Positions 36,836 through 45,831 are shown, numbered from the stretch's first letter. The stretch is 64,000 nucleotides of DNA from Planktomarina temperata RCA23 (GCF_000738435.1 NZ_CP003984.1:1674001-1738000); one strand, 5' to 3'. Notes: a model not told the origin generated them from the letters alone. A program made the numbers and translations.

Positions 36836-37473
36836 GTTTCGGCCAATTGCCCCTGAAGCTCAGAAATGATGGACGTCCAGACCTCTGGCGGTTGCGCGCC
36901 AGGCACAGCATGTTGATTGGCAATAATGAATGTCGGCACAGCCGTGATGCCCATTTTTCGACTATGGGCGTCACGCTCTTGGATCACCGCGCGGTCGGCA
37001 TCGCTCGACAAAAGCCGGGCGATGACATCTCGTTCCAGGCCAATCACCTCGGCAATGTCGCACAACGCCTCGCGGTTGCCGATGTCGATACCCATGCAGA
37101 AATAGGCTTGAAACAGCGCATCCACCACCGCATTTTGCTTTTGCTCCAACCCGGCCCAATGAATAAGGCGATGGGCATCTATGGTATTGGGGGTGCGCTT
37201 CATGGCGGCAAAATCGATGGGCAGCCCCAGCGCTTCCGCGGTTTGCTCAATTTGAGAATAAACTTTGATCGCGGCCTCTTTGCCGCCAAATTTGCGCTCT
37301 AAATAGACGCGGCGGTCCATACCCTCAGCCGGCATATCTGGATTGAGCTGGAAAGGATGCCATTCCACCGTGAAGGGGTGATCTGGGTGTTCAGCCAGCG
37401 CCTTTTCAAGATGAGTTTTGCCGATATAGCACCAGGGGCAAATCGGATCAGACATGATATCAAGCTTAATCAT
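36832..37473 (-). CDS. DsbA-family oxidoreductase (FrnE-like)
   Basis: A 213-aa thioredoxin-fold protein without a signal peptide, so it acts in the cytoplasm. The CPWCYIGK motif (residues 13-20) and GITAVPTFIIANQHAVPGAQ near residue 175, with the cis-Pro, define the FrnE/HCCA-isomerase-like branch. It could be a disulfide oxidoreductase or a glutathione-dependent isomerase. The ATG overlaps the stop of the adjacent ligase gene by 4 bp, implying translational coupling and a possible shared pathway. Confidence 0.92.
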   Translation of the reverse strand: MIKLDIMSDPICPWCYIGKTHLEKALAEHPDHPFTVEWHPFQLNPDMPAEGMDRRVYLERKFGGKEAAIKVYSQIEQTAEALGLPIDFAAMKRTPNTIDAHRLIHWAGLEQKQNAVVDALFQAYFCMGIDIGNREALCDIAEVIGLERDVIARLLSSDADRAVIQERDAHSRKMGITAVPTFIIANQHAVPGAQPPEVWTSIISELQGQLAET

Positions 37474-38966
37474 AACTCAGAGTTCCACAATTGGGGCAGG
37501 GCGGCCCGGATTAATTTCCCATTTGGGTTGCGCGGCAAGGCAGGCACTTTTTGCACGATGCGAGGTTGTTTGTAGCGTGCTAAATCCCGCGCGGCCAGTG
37601 CGTCGATCTGCGCAAGATCAAAGGGGTCCTCGACTACAACGAAAGCGGCGATGACAAAAACATCCGGGCGCACTTCAACTTCGGTGACACCAACCTCTTG
37701 CACACCGGGGCAGGCCTCTAACACTTGCTCAATTTCTCGAGGCGCGACGCGGTAACCACCGGCATTGAGAATATCCCCGCTGCGCCCGGCAAAGCCAATC
37801 CGACCATCCGCATACATCTGCCCTTGATCGGCCGTATGATACCAGCCGTTTTTCAGGGGCAAGTTGATCGTCGCATCCTCAATATAACCAAGCATCAAGC
37901 CCGGATCCCGCCCATCGACTGAGATGGTCCCGATCTGTCCACGCTCGGCCAGGTCATCACCGTCAAAGATGGCAATCTTGCGGCCGGGTTGCACGGCAAG
38001 ATGCTCGGGCGCAGATGGCGTCGCCGATAGAAACGTAGAGCATTCGGTCATGCCAAAGGCCTCGCAAATCGGGGTTTGGGTGCGGTCTTGCCAGCTTTGG
38101 CGCACCGACCGCGGCAGCACATCACCGGCGCTCAAACCGTGGCGTAAGAGCGGCGGCTGCACAAAAGACTGTTGCAGCAACCGGCGGTAAATTCCAGGGG
38201 CAGCGGCAAAGATGGTCGCCTCTTCCGCCTGCATAATCTGCCACAATTCGGCGGGCTCTTGCGTGTTGGGGATGACAGCACTGGCTCCAATTGCCCAAGG
38301 GTCCATCAATCCCGTTCCCAATGTATAGGTCCAATTAAAGGCACCGGCGTGCATCATGACATCTTGCGGCGTCAGCTCATACCAGCCAGTCCACATCATC
38401 CTGCGCGCCCAAACTGCGCGATGAGCATGCAGAACGGCGCGCGGCTGGCCGGATGTGCCGGAGGTGAAGATAATATAGCCGGGGCGATTGGGATCACCCA
38501 GGATCGGCCGGGCCGGGGGAAGATTTTGAAATGCCTGCAGCTGCGGGGTCTGCAATGTCAGCCCGTCAAACCCCGCCAAGCCATGGCTTGGGTCACAAAT
38601 CATGGCTTTGGGCTGGGTTTTGCCCAGCAGCACTTGCACCTCGCGGTCCGTTAACGCGATTGAACATGGCATCGCAACAGCATCTAACGCAGCAAGGGCC
38701 AAAAAGCAGACGGGAAAATCGACAGTATTGCCGATGCGCAGCAAAACACGGTCTCCGGCGGCAATCCCCGCCCGGCGCAGACCTGTGGCCACGCCAAATA
38801 CTGCCCGCGCCAGTTGCGCATAGCTGTATTTGCGCGCAACACCCGCCTCATAGACGGTCAAAGCAACCTTGCCCGGCGTATTATTTGCGGCAGCCAGGAC
38901 ATAGGCCGCCAGATTGAAGTTCTGGGGGCAGGGTGGCGCAGGAGAAAGGTCAAACAAAGCATCCAT
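37470..38966 (-). CDS. Adenylate-forming acyl/aryl-CoA ligase (benzoate-CoA ligase-like)
   Basis: A 498-aa AMP-binding enzyme. The phosphate loop is IIFTSGTSGQPRAVLHAH (residues about 165-182), the adenine motif AFGMTECS (about 302), and the hinge with ribose-binding Asp and Lys is GWYHTADQGQMYADGRIGFAGRSGDILNAG, after which PRNPNGKLIRAAL contains the catalytic Lys. Its layout is closest to benzoate- or 4-hydroxybenzoate-CoA ligases. The true acid is unknown. It forms an operon with the DsbA-like gene and is divergent from an XRE-cupin regulator, which may control it. Confidence 0.9.
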   Translation of the reverse strand: MDALFDLSPAPPCPQNFNLAAYVLAAANNTPGKVALTVYEAGVARKYSYAQLARAVFGVATGLRRAGIAAGDRVLLRIGNTVDFPVCFLALAALDAVAMPCSIALTDREVQVLLGKTQPKAMICDPSHGLAGFDGLTLQTPQLQAFQNLPPARPILGDPNRPGYIIFTSGTSGQPRAVLHAHRAVWARRMMWTGWYELTPQDVMMHAGAFNWTYTLGTGLMDPWAIGASAVIPNTQEPAELWQIMQAEEATIFAAAPGIYRRLLQQSFVQPPLLRHGLSAGDVLPRSVRQSWQDRTQTPICEAFGMTECSTFLSATPSAPEHLAVQPGRKIAIFDGDDLAERGQIGTISVDGRDPGLMLGYIEDATINLPLKNGWYHTADQGQMYADGRIGFAGRSGDILNAGGYRVAPREIEQVLEACPGVQEVGVTEVEVRPDVFVIAAFVVVEDPFDLAQIDALAARDLARYKQPRIVQKVPALPRNPNGKLIRAALPQLWNSEL

Positions 38967-39030
38967 AGGCTTCGGCTAGCGCGCGTCACCCCAGGTTGCA
39001 AGCCTTGTGCGGGCAGTTTATGACGGGCCT

Positions 39031-39654
39031 ATGACAAAAAATGATCCCAGTTCGATTATCCAAATCGCCCGTGACAATGGCAATTCTGAAGATGGATTGC
39101 CTCTCAACCTTGGGTTGCGCGTGCGCGAATTGCGCAAAGCGCGCAATTGGACGTTAGAGCAAGCCGCGAGCCAAGCAGGTCTGGCCCGCAGCACCCTATC
39201 AAAAATCGAAAATGGGCAAATGTCTCCGACCTATGATGCGTTAAAAAAGCTTGCCATTGGCTTGGAAATTTCCGTGCCACAGCTCTTTACCCCACCGGTC
39301 AACAATCAAATCAACGGCCGTTTGGCCCATACCAAAGCGGGCGAGGGGCAAAGCCATGTCACCGCCACATATGAGCATGAGCTTTTGGCCAATTCCCTGT
39401 CAAAAAAACGCATGTTGCCCTATCGCGCCGTGGTACACGCCCGGTCGATGGAAGAATTCGATGGCTGGGTGCGTCATGATGGTGAGGAATTCCTCTATGT
39501 GCTGACCGGGGTGGTTAAGCTATATACGGAGTTCTACGAACCGATTGAGATGCGCCGGGGCGATAGCGCCTACTACGACGCCTCTATGGGGCATAATGTG
39601 GTGACGCAAAGCGCGGAAGATGCGACCATTTTATGGGTCACCTCGCTCGGTTAA
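39031..39654 (+). CDS. XRE-cupin transcriptional regulator
   Basis: A 207-aa regulator. Residues 25-80 are an XRE helix-turn-helix (LRVRELRKARNWTLEQAA then LARSTLSKIENGQMSPT), and residues 130-205 form a cupin_2 domain (DGEEFLYVLTGVVKLYTEFYEP then MRRGDSAYYDASMGHNV) that may bind a small ligand. The ATG at 39031 is preferred to the GTG at 39007. It is divergent from the CoA-ligase operon across 64 bp, a common arrangement for local control. The stop overlaps the aquaporin stop by 4 bp. Confidence 0.92.
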   Translation: MTKNDPSSIIQIARDNGNSEDGLPLNLGLRVRELRKARNWTLEQAASQAGLARSTLSKIENGQMSPTYDALKKLAIGLEISVPQLFTPPVNNQINGRLAHTKAGEGQSHVTATYEHELLANSLSKKRMLPYRAVVHARSMEEFDGWVRHDGEEFLYVLTGVVKLYTEFYEPIEMRRGDSAYYDASMGHNVVTQSAEDATILWVTSLG

Positions 39655-40310
39655 CCGCTTGTTTCGGTGTTAAAGACGGCCCTTACAGCCCAAAGCGCCA
39701 GGGCCATTCCGATCAATTGGCATAGGATAAACATTGGCACATGGGCCGGATCAATCCCTGCAAAGGTATCTGATAGCGCCCGCGCGATGGAGACCGCAGG
39801 GTTGGCAAAGCTGGTGGAGGCGGTGAACCAATAGGCTCCTGTGATATAAAGCGCGACCATTGTGGCAATGGCTTTGGAGTTTTGTGCCAAACCGCCGAAA
39901 ACGATCAGCAGCAGCCCGAAACTTGCAAAAATTTCGGACACCCAAAGCGGCCCACCGCTCCGCGGGGTTTGCGACAGCTGAAACAAGCTTTGGTCAAACA
40001 TTGCATGGGTCAAGATCACTCCCGTTATTGCGCCAAAAATCTGCGCTGATATGAAGGCGCAGGCCCGCGTGATTGGCATCTCGCCGCGCAGCACAAAGGC
40101 CAGGGAGACAATGGGGTTGAAATGCGCGCCAGAGACCGCACCAAATAGGGTGATGATGCAATAGAGCATACAGCCCGTTGCAATGGCATTGGCCAATAGC
40201 GCCAAAGCAATATTTCCACCAGCCAGAGTCTCAGCCATGATTCCGCTGCCAACCACTGAAACTAATAGAAAACCTGTCCCCAAAAACTCCGCAAGAACTG
40301 CATTTTTCAT
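39651..40310 (-). CDS. Aquaporin/MIP family channel
   Basis: A 219-aa membrane channel starting MKNAVLAEFLGTGFLL. The first pore motif is HFNPIVSLAF, NPI instead of NPA; the second is FANPAVSIARAL, a true NPA. Six membrane segments and two half-helices fit. The variant first motif is seen in some aquaglyceroporin-like and arsenite-linked channels, so the solute may not be only water. The frame is open to 40433 but the ATG at 40310 is the usual MIP start. It lies 31 nt downstream of a YejA-type binding protein on the same strand. Confidence 0.9.
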   Translation of the reverse strand: MKNAVLAEFLGTGFLLVSVVGSGIMAETLAGGNIALALLANAIATGCMLYCIITLFGAVSGAHFNPIVSLAFVLRGEMPITRACAFISAQIFGAITGVILTHAMFDQSLFQLSQTPRSGGPLWVSEIFASFGLLLIVFGGLAQNSKAIATMVALYITGAYWFTASTSFANPAVSIARALSDTFAGIDPAHVPMFILCQLIGMALALWAVRAVFNTETSG

Positions 40311-40341
40311 TGTTGATCTACTCCAATATTTACCCCAGCGC

Positions 40342-42162
40342 CTATTGCGCTTCATACCACCAAACATCCGGCAGAAATCCAATCCAATCGCCATACATCG
40401 GTAGGCGTTCGGGATATTTGATTTCTTTGACATGGGCCAATCTGCTGAAAGAACTCGTGTGAATTGGAATAACGTAACGTCCGGCGGTTAAAATCCGGTC
40501 CAGCGCCTTCACGGCCGCGAGAAAGTCCTCTCGGCTGGTCGAGCTCACCAGTTTTGCAATCATAGATTCGGCAGCGGGAGAGTTCATCCCCATCCAATTG
40601 CGGGTGCCGGGTTGATCCACCCCATAGCCGCCCCAATAGAGCATCTGTTCATTGCCGGGGCTCAGCGACAGGCCGCGCCGATAATAGGCCATATCAAAAT
40701 CATAGATCTGCGTGCGCTCTTTATATTGCGCCGCATCGAGCACTTCGGTCGTGAGGCGAATCCCCAGACGTTCAAGGGCTTGTTGGTAAATATCCATCAT
40801 CGATTGGCTTTCCGTGTCGCCCTGCTTCAAGGTGACGGTGATTTCAAACGGCGTGCCCTGCGCGTTTCGGCGCAACCCGTCTTGAACTGTCCAACCCGCT
40901 TGTGTCAGCAAAGCATCGGCTGCACGAATATTCTTACGATTGCGCGCGCTGCCGTCAGATTGCGGCAGGCGGTAGCCTTCAATCGTGCCGGGCAGCAGGG
41001 TGTCCGCATAGGGCTCCAACAACTCAAGCACCCGACCTTTCGCTGGTCCCGCCTCCATTGAGAGCACCGAATTTGAGAAATAGGAGGTGATACGCTCCTG
41101 GCGCCCACCGGTGTTCGCCTGATTGATGAACTCGAAGTTAAACGCCGCAATCAAAGCCTCGCGCACACGCCAATCTGCGAACTTGGGCTTGCGCGTGTTC
41201 ATCACAAAGCCTGTGATGCCGCTGGGGCGCTGGTGGGGTATGATGGATTTGACGATCTTCCCCGTTTGGACGGCGTCAAAATCGTAAGAGTTTTCCCAGC
41301 GTTCGGCGTTCAACTCTCTGAATGAGGAGGATTCGCCCGCTTTAAATGCCTCGAACTGCACCGATCCATCCGCATAGAAATCCAATCTAACCTCATCAAA
41401 GTTGTTTGTGCCGCGACGAAATCCAATGTCTTTGCCCCAATACTCTGGGTTGCGCATGAGACGAACATAGTTTCCCGGATCAAAATCGCGGATGACATAG
41501 GGGGCACTGGAAATGGGGATTACATCAAGGCCGGAATTTTCGAAATCTGCGCTCTCCCATTGTGCCTTTTTCAAAACTGGTCTGAGACCCACCAAGAGCG
41601 CCAACTCGCGGTCCTGATCGGCAAAGGTGAATTTCACCTTACGCGGTCCGGTCTGGCTGACCGTTTCAATTTTCTTCCAAAGCCCGTGGTAGCGCGGATG
41701 ACCAATGGTGCCCAAAGTTTCATATGACCAGATCACATCCTCCACCGTCACCGGGCTGCCATCAGAGAATCGCGCCTCTGGATGAAGCGAAAATTCAACC
41801 CAGCGGCGGCTCTCATCGGTTTCAATCGATTCGGCCAGCAGCGTGTAAAGGGTGAAAGGCTCGTCATAAGAACGGCCCATCAGGCTTTCATAGGCCAGGA
41901 ACCGAAGCTGCCAAGGCACAGAGCCTTTGCGAACGTGCGGATTGAGTGAGGTGAAGGTGCCTCCTTCTGCGGAAACGATGGTTCCCCCTTTCGGGGCGTT
42001 TGGGTTTGCATAGGGTAGGGACACAAAATCATGTGGTAATGCGGGGTCACCATACATAGCTATGCCATGCGTTGGCTCTGCCATGCCCAAATTGGCCGCC
42101 AGCAAAGCGGCGGCGAAAACCGCGCCAATAAGTTTGGAATTGATCCCTTGTCCATATGTCAT
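40342..42162 (-). CDS. Peptide ABC transporter substrate-binding protein (YejA type)
   Basis: A 606-aa periplasmic protein of solute-binding family 5. The signal peptide spans residues 1-26 (LIGAVFAAALLAANLGMAEP). HGIAMYGDPALPHDF then YANPNAPKGGTI is the opening of the YejA/microcin C group, which takes up oligopeptides and peptide antibiotics. The ATG at 42162 has AAGGAT upstream; the open frame begins at a GTG at 42201 with less support. The permease and ATPase genes that normally follow are absent here and an aquaporin gene follows instead, so it is an orphan in this window. Confidence 0.92.
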   Translation of the reverse strand: MTYGQGINSKLIGAVFAAALLAANLGMAEPTHGIAMYGDPALPHDFVSLPYANPNAPKGGTIVSAEGGTFTSLNPHVRKGSVPWQLRFLAYESLMGRSYDEPFTLYTLLAESIETDESRRWVEFSLHPEARFSDGSPVTVEDVIWSYETLGTIGHPRYHGLWKKIETVSQTGPRKVKFTFADQDRELALLVGLRPVLKKAQWESADFENSGLDVIPISSAPYVIRDFDPGNYVRLMRNPEYWGKDIGFRRGTNNFDEVRLDFYADGSVQFEAFKAGESSSFRELNAERWENSYDFDAVQTGKIVKSIIPHQRPSGITGFVMNTRKPKFADWRVREALIAAFNFEFINQANTGGRQERITSYFSNSVLSMEAGPAKGRVLELLEPYADTLLPGTIEGYRLPQSDGSARNRKNIRAADALLTQAGWTVQDGLRRNAQGTPFEITVTLKQGDTESQSMMDIYQQALERLGIRLTTEVLDAAQYKERTQIYDFDMAYYRRGLSLSPGNEQMLYWGGYGVDQPGTRNWMGMNSPAAESMIAKLVSSTSREDFLAAVKALDRILTAGRYVIPIHTSSFSRLAHVKEIKYPERLPMYGDWIGFLPDVWWYEAQ

Positions 42163-42239
42163 CTGGGGTAGATCCTTTTGTTTTTGCCGGGCTGTGGCCA
42201 CAGGCTAGCGTGGGAATATTACATTTTCAAACTTTTAGC

Positions 42240-42268
42240 TTGGACCCGCTAAACAGTTTGTTTATAGT
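42240..42268 (+). promoter_or_regulatory. Sigma-70-type promoter of a small RNA
   Basis: TTGGAC (42240-42245) and TATAGT (42263-42268) are separated by exactly 17 bp. No protein gene on the plus strand lies downstream before the terminator at 42322, so the promoter seems to serve a short RNA. Confidence 0.6.
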
Positions 42269-42274
42269 ATTGTT

Positions 42275-42350
42275 ACTGCTCGATAGGTTTCTTGCCTGTA
42301 TGAAACCTGCCTCAATAACTTAACGCCAGCTTCGTGCTGGCGTTTTTTTT
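42275..42350 (+). ncRNA. Candidate small RNA (about 76 nt)
   Basis: A transcript from about 42275 (A, 7 nt after the -10 box) would run to the terminator at 42322-42350. It contains a first hairpin, AGGTTTC (42285-42291) with GAAACCT (42302-42308) around a 10-nt loop, then a single-stranded CTCAATAACTTA stretch, then the terminator hairpin with eight Ts. This layout (5' stem-loop, AU-rich linker, U-tailed terminator) is that of an Hfq-dependent trans-acting RNA. Its neighbours, the YejA-type binding protein and lysE, both lie on the other strand. The class is not recognised. Confidence 0.55.
42322..42350 (+). terminator. Strong rho-independent terminator
   Basis: AACGCCAGC pairs with GCTGGCGTT around TTCGT, followed by a run of Ts (42343-42350). 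The T run is only on the plus strand; the minus strand has no T run after the stem, so it does not serve lysE. Confidence 0.85.
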
Positions 42351-42375
42351 GCTCCCGATGATACGAACGGCGCAC

Positions 42376-42981
42376 TCAAGAGCACACCAACAAAGCGGCA
42401 ATGGCCCACATGGTCATGCCAACCAAAATATCCAGCACCCGCCAAGCCTTGCTCGATCCCATAAGCGGCGCCAATAATCGAGCACCGAATCCAAGGGCGC
42501 AGAAAAACACCAAAGACCCTAAACTGGCACCTGTCGCGAAGGCATAGCGTAGGCTGTCTGCATCATATTGTGCCGATACTGCGCCGATGAGGCCGATTGT
42601 GTCGAGATAGACATGCGGATTTAAAAAGGTGAAACCGGCGAGAGTCAGGAGGGTCTTTTTGAGACTTTCTCGTCCCTCGCCAAGCTCCAAACGATAGTCC
42701 CCCCGATAGGCCGCGCGAAAACGTAGGGCGCCATAGGTGCATAAGAACACTGCGCCGCCCCAGGTCATCAGGCGGGCGATCCCCGGAGCCATCTGCGCCA
42801 AAACTCCAAAGCCAATCACCCCTGTCCAAATCAGAAGCGCATCGCTTGCAGCGGCAAAGAGGCATAGAGGCAAGACATGGCGGCGTAGAATGCCCTGGCG
42901 CAGGATGAACACATTTTGCGCGCCCACCGCCAGGATCAGCGACATGAGAGTGACGAAACCGGTGAAAAACGCCTGTGTCAC
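42376..42981 (-). CDS. LysE/ArgO family amino acid exporter
   Basis: A 201-aa inner-membrane exporter with about six hydrophobic segments. LMSLILAVGAQNVFILRQGI (residues 11-30) is the LysE signature, and FTFLNPHVYLDTIGLIGAV in the middle is typical of the ArgO-like branch. It exports basic amino acids such as arginine or lysine in characterised relatives. Its start overlaps the DUF502 stop by 4 bp, and no LysG/ArgP-type regulator is adjacent. Confidence 0.93.
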   Translation of the reverse strand: MTQAFFTGFVTLMSLILAVGAQNVFILRQGILRRHVLPLCLFAAASDALLIWTGVIGFGVLAQMAPGIARLMTWGGAVFLCTYGALRFRAAYRGDYRLELGEGRESLKKTLLTLAGFTFLNPHVYLDTIGLIGAVSAQYDADSLRYAFATGASLGSLVFFCALGFGARLLAPLMGSSKAWRVLDILVGMTMWAIAALLVCS

Positions 42982-43676
42982 GCGCTGCTTGGCGCTTTAT
43001 CTTCGGGATAGACCAGACCAGCCGATATGATGAGCTTTGCAGCATCCTCAACAGACATTTGCAGCTCTTTGATGTCCTGACCCGGCACAAACAACAAAAA
43101 GCCAGAGGTCGGGTTGGGCGTTGTCGGCACGAAAACCGAGACCAATTTATCGTCATCAGGCGCATGGGCGGCAACCTCACCTCGGGCGGTGGTGGCAACA
43201 AAGCCGATCACCCAGATTCCCTTGCGCGGATACTCAATCAAACAGGCCCGGTCAAAGCTGTTATTTTTTTGATTAAAGACCGTTTCCGCGATTTGCTTGA
43301 CGCCGCTATAGATCGTGCGCACCACGGGCATGCGGCGCACCAAACCTTCAGCCCAGCGCAGCAAAGACCGCCCCACAAAACCTTTTCCGAGCCAGCCCAC
43401 AACAAAGGTGAACACCAAAAAGACAATGAGGCCAAATCCGCGGATATCATATTGGTCGCTCAGCTGAATATCGAAAAGAGTTTGGATATAGCGATCAGGC
43501 TGATAGCTGTCGGGGACAATCGCCCAGACCCGCGCATCAATCCACCCCACGACCGACCAAATCAACCAAGCCGTCAGCCCGATTGGCGCGATAATCACCA
43601 AGCCGGTAAAGAAGTTTGAGCGCATTGCGCCCATCCAACCTTGACGTCGGTGGTTTTGATCTGGTGGCGTTTCCAT
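42978..43676 (-). CDS. DUF502 family membrane protein
   Basis: A 232-aa protein with two membrane segments near the N-terminus (FTGLVIIAPIGLTAWLIWSVV and GFGLIVFLVFTFVVGWLGKGFVG). The motifs RMPVVRTIYSGVKQIAETVF and FVPTTPNPTSGFLLFVPGQD are highly conserved in the DUF502 family. The function is unknown; plant relatives are known as COV proteins in vascular patterning. AGGACA precedes the ATG. Confidence 0.92.
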   Translation of the reverse strand: METPPDQNHRRQGWMGAMRSNFFTGLVIIAPIGLTAWLIWSVVGWIDARVWAIVPDSYQPDRYIQTLFDIQLSDQYDIRGFGLIVFLVFTFVVGWLGKGFVGRSLLRWAEGLVRRMPVVRTIYSGVKQIAETVFNQKNNSFDRACLIEYPRKGIWVIGFVATTARGEVAAHAPDDDKLVSVFVPTTPNPTSGFLLFVPGQDIKELQMSVEDAAKLIISAGLVYPEDKAPSSA

Positions 43677-43750
43677 GGAGTGTCCTATGTCCCTGTCACC
43701 CGTGGTTTAGCCAGCACACTCTTGCCTTACAAGATTTTTTCTATCCATCT

Positions 43751-44674
43751 TCATGATTTCGGCAATTCCCAGCAGGATTTGGCGATCTGAGCGGCCAACC
43801 GCGCATTATTTTTCACCAAGGCAATATTGGTTTGCAGCGATTTGCCCTCGGTCAGCTCAAAAATGCGGCCCAGTAAAAACGGGGTGACAGCTTTGGCGTT
43901 GATCCCTTGCCTGTGGGCCTCATGCAGGGCCAGCTCTATCATTGGGCCGATCTCTTCGGCGCTAATCTCATCGGCCTTTGGCACGGGATTGGCGATCAAT
44001 TGCCCGCCGCTTAGGCCCAGGGCTTGGCGCGCGCGCAATCCGGCTACAATCTGCTGAGGCGTATCGCAACGCAGGGGGGCAGGGATGTCACTTTTCTGCG
44101 ACCAAAACGCAGGCATCTCGTCTTGACCATAAGCAATCACCGGAACCCCATAGGTTTCGAGGACTTCCATGGTTTTGGGGATGTCTAAAATGGCCTTGGC
44201 CCCGGCGGCCACGACGATCGTATCGGTGAGTGCCAATTCGCGCAGATCTGCCGAAATATCAAAGGTGAGCTCTGCGCCGCGGTGCACCCCGCCAATGCCT
44301 CCTGTGGCGAACACCTCAATGCCAGCCGCCTGCGCTGCAATCATCGTGGCGGCCACCGTGGTGGCGCCGCTTTTGCCCTGTGCCATAACAAAGGCCATAT
44401 CTGCGCGCGATACTTTTGCGACATCGCGCGCCTGTGCCAAATCCGTCAATTGCCCCGGATCCAGCCCGATATGCAGCGAACCGTTCAGGATTGCGATGGT
44501 TGCCGGAACGGCGCCTGCGTCTCGCACCTCTTGCTCAACCGCCCGTGCCACATCCAAATTTTGCGGATAGGGCATGCCATGGGTGATGATCGTGCTCTCC
44601 AGCGCCACCACCGGCTTGGAAAATCCAGCATCGGTCCGGATAGCCTCAATCTCGGCGCTATAGGTCAGTTGCAT
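43751..44674 (-). CDS. psuG: Pseudouridine-5'-phosphate glycosidase
   Basis: A 307-aa enzyme that splits pseudouridine 5'-phosphate into ribose 5-phosphate and uracil during RNA breakdown. VALESTIITHGMPYPQN near the start, FATGGIGGVHRGAE around residue 130, and VIAYGQDEMPAFWS are family hallmarks; the motif VSRADMAFVMAQGKSGATTVAAT contains the catalytic Lys. GAGGG precedes the ATG. It is 3 nt downstream of the sugar kinase gene, forming the psuK-psuG pair. Confidence 0.96.
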   Translation of the reverse strand: MQLTYSAEIEAIRTDAGFSKPVVALESTIITHGMPYPQNLDVARAVEQEVRDAGAVPATIAILNGSLHIGLDPGQLTDLAQARDVAKVSRADMAFVMAQGKSGATTVAATMIAAQAAGIEVFATGGIGGVHRGAELTFDISADLRELALTDTIVVAAGAKAILDIPKTMEVLETYGVPVIAYGQDEMPAFWSQKSDIPAPLRCDTPQQIVAGLRARQALGLSGGQLIANPVPKADEISAEEIGPMIELALHEAHRQGINAKAVTPFLLGRIFELTEGKSLQTNIALVKNNARLAAQIAKSCWELPKS

Positions 44675-44677
44675 AGT

Positions 44678-45592
44678 CTATCCCTCTGATTTTCCTGAAA
44701 CATAGGCTGCGGCTGCATTTGAGGCGGCTTGCAGCGCCTGCAGTGCACCTGCACCGCGCAGCTCTGCGGCGATATGTGCGGCCATAAATGTGTCGCCTGC
44801 ACCTGTGACCCGGCTGGCCAAAACAGCAGGCGGCAGGGCCAGAACGCAGCCGTCGCCATCGGCCTTAGCGGCGGCTTTCGGGCCATGGGTCACAACTGCG
44901 CGATTGGCGCCACGCGCCACCAATGCCGAGGCCGCTTCGGCCGCGTCGCTGAAGTCACGCCCCAAAATCAACTCTGCTTCTTCAACATTGACATAAAGCG
45001 TTGCGCCCGGGTGCCCAAGCAGCGGCAACAATCGCTCCGCCTTGCCCGGAGAGGCCGGCGCGATCCGCAAATCAGCTCGGGCAAACAGCGGGGAGGCGGC
45101 GATCTGCGCCAAAAGCCCCACGGTCAGATTGCCATCAAGTGCAATCAAACCATGAAATGGCTGCTCAGCCCGTCCCAGACGTCCGTCAGCCAGCGGCCGC
45201 AATATCTTGTCTCCCGCCGCTTCAAGAGAATGGGCATCCGCAATCGCCGCAATGAGGCCGTTGCTGCCTTCAATGGCCATATAGCGGTCGGTCGGTAGGT
45301 CTTGGGAGCGGTAGAGATACGCGGTATTCAGCCCCAGAACTTCTGCGGCCGCAATCAATTCCTGCCCATCAAGGTCTTGTCCAACCACGGACAAAAGTGC
45401 CGGATGCAGATCAAATCGCTTTAAAGTCATCGCAATATTCATGGCGACGCCGCCCGGCAACCGCGTGATGCGGCCCGGCACATCAGACCCGGCTTGCATG
45501 GCACGGGTTGAGCGGCCAATGACATCCCACAGCACCGAACCGATGCACAATATATCTGGACTCTGCGTCATATGGGTTTGTGGCAAACTCAT
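44678..45592 (-). CDS. psuK: PfkB family kinase, probable pseudouridine kinase
   Basis: A 304-aa ribokinase-fold enzyme. RITRLPGGVAMNIAMTLKRF is the N-terminal PfkB block, and VTGAGDTFMAAHIAAEL near residue 262 holds the catalytic Asp and anion hole. With psuG directly downstream, its substrate is most likely pseudouridine. The start is uncertain: ATG codons at 45592 and 45571 (MTQSPDIL) both lack a strong ribosome binding site. Confidence 0.88.
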   Translation of the reverse strand: MSLPQTHMTQSPDILCIGSVLWDVIGRSTRAMQAGSDVPGRITRLPGGVAMNIAMTLKRFDLHPALLSVVGQDLDGQELIAAAEVLGLNTAYLYRSQDLPTDRYMAIEGSNGLIAAIADAHSLEAAGDKILRPLADGRLGRAEQPFHGLIALDGNLTVGLLAQIAASPLFARADLRIAPASPGKAERLLPLLGHPGATLYVNVEEAELILGRDFSDAAEAASALVARGANRAVVTHGPKAAAKADGDGCVLALPPAVLASRVTGAGDTFMAAHIAAELRGAGALQALQAASNAAAAYVSGKSEG

Positions 45593-45685
45593 CTATGAGA
45601 GACAAGTTCTTTTGCGCATTCGGGCGCAGCAGGCCTCGCTTTTCGTGGTTTAACAAAGGCGCCAAGCAGGGGCGTGAGTAAGAGC

Positions 45686-45714
45686 TTGCTATTTTGTTAA
45701 AAATATCCTAGAGA
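45686..45714 (+). promoter_or_regulatory. Weak promoter candidate for the cold-shock gene
   Basis: TTGCTA and TAGAGA with a 17-bp spacer, about 118 bp upstream of the cold-shock ATG. A long 5' leader would be normal for csp genes. The -10 box is poor, so this is only a candidate. Confidence 0.25.
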
Positions 45715-45831
45715 ACCCATGCGACGTTACATCTATCGGCATAACTGCTCCTTACGGCTCAGTCTTTCGATCTAGCACTGACTTAGCCACACTGCTGCAT
45801 TCCGCGGGCAGATCAAACAAGGAGAACGACG

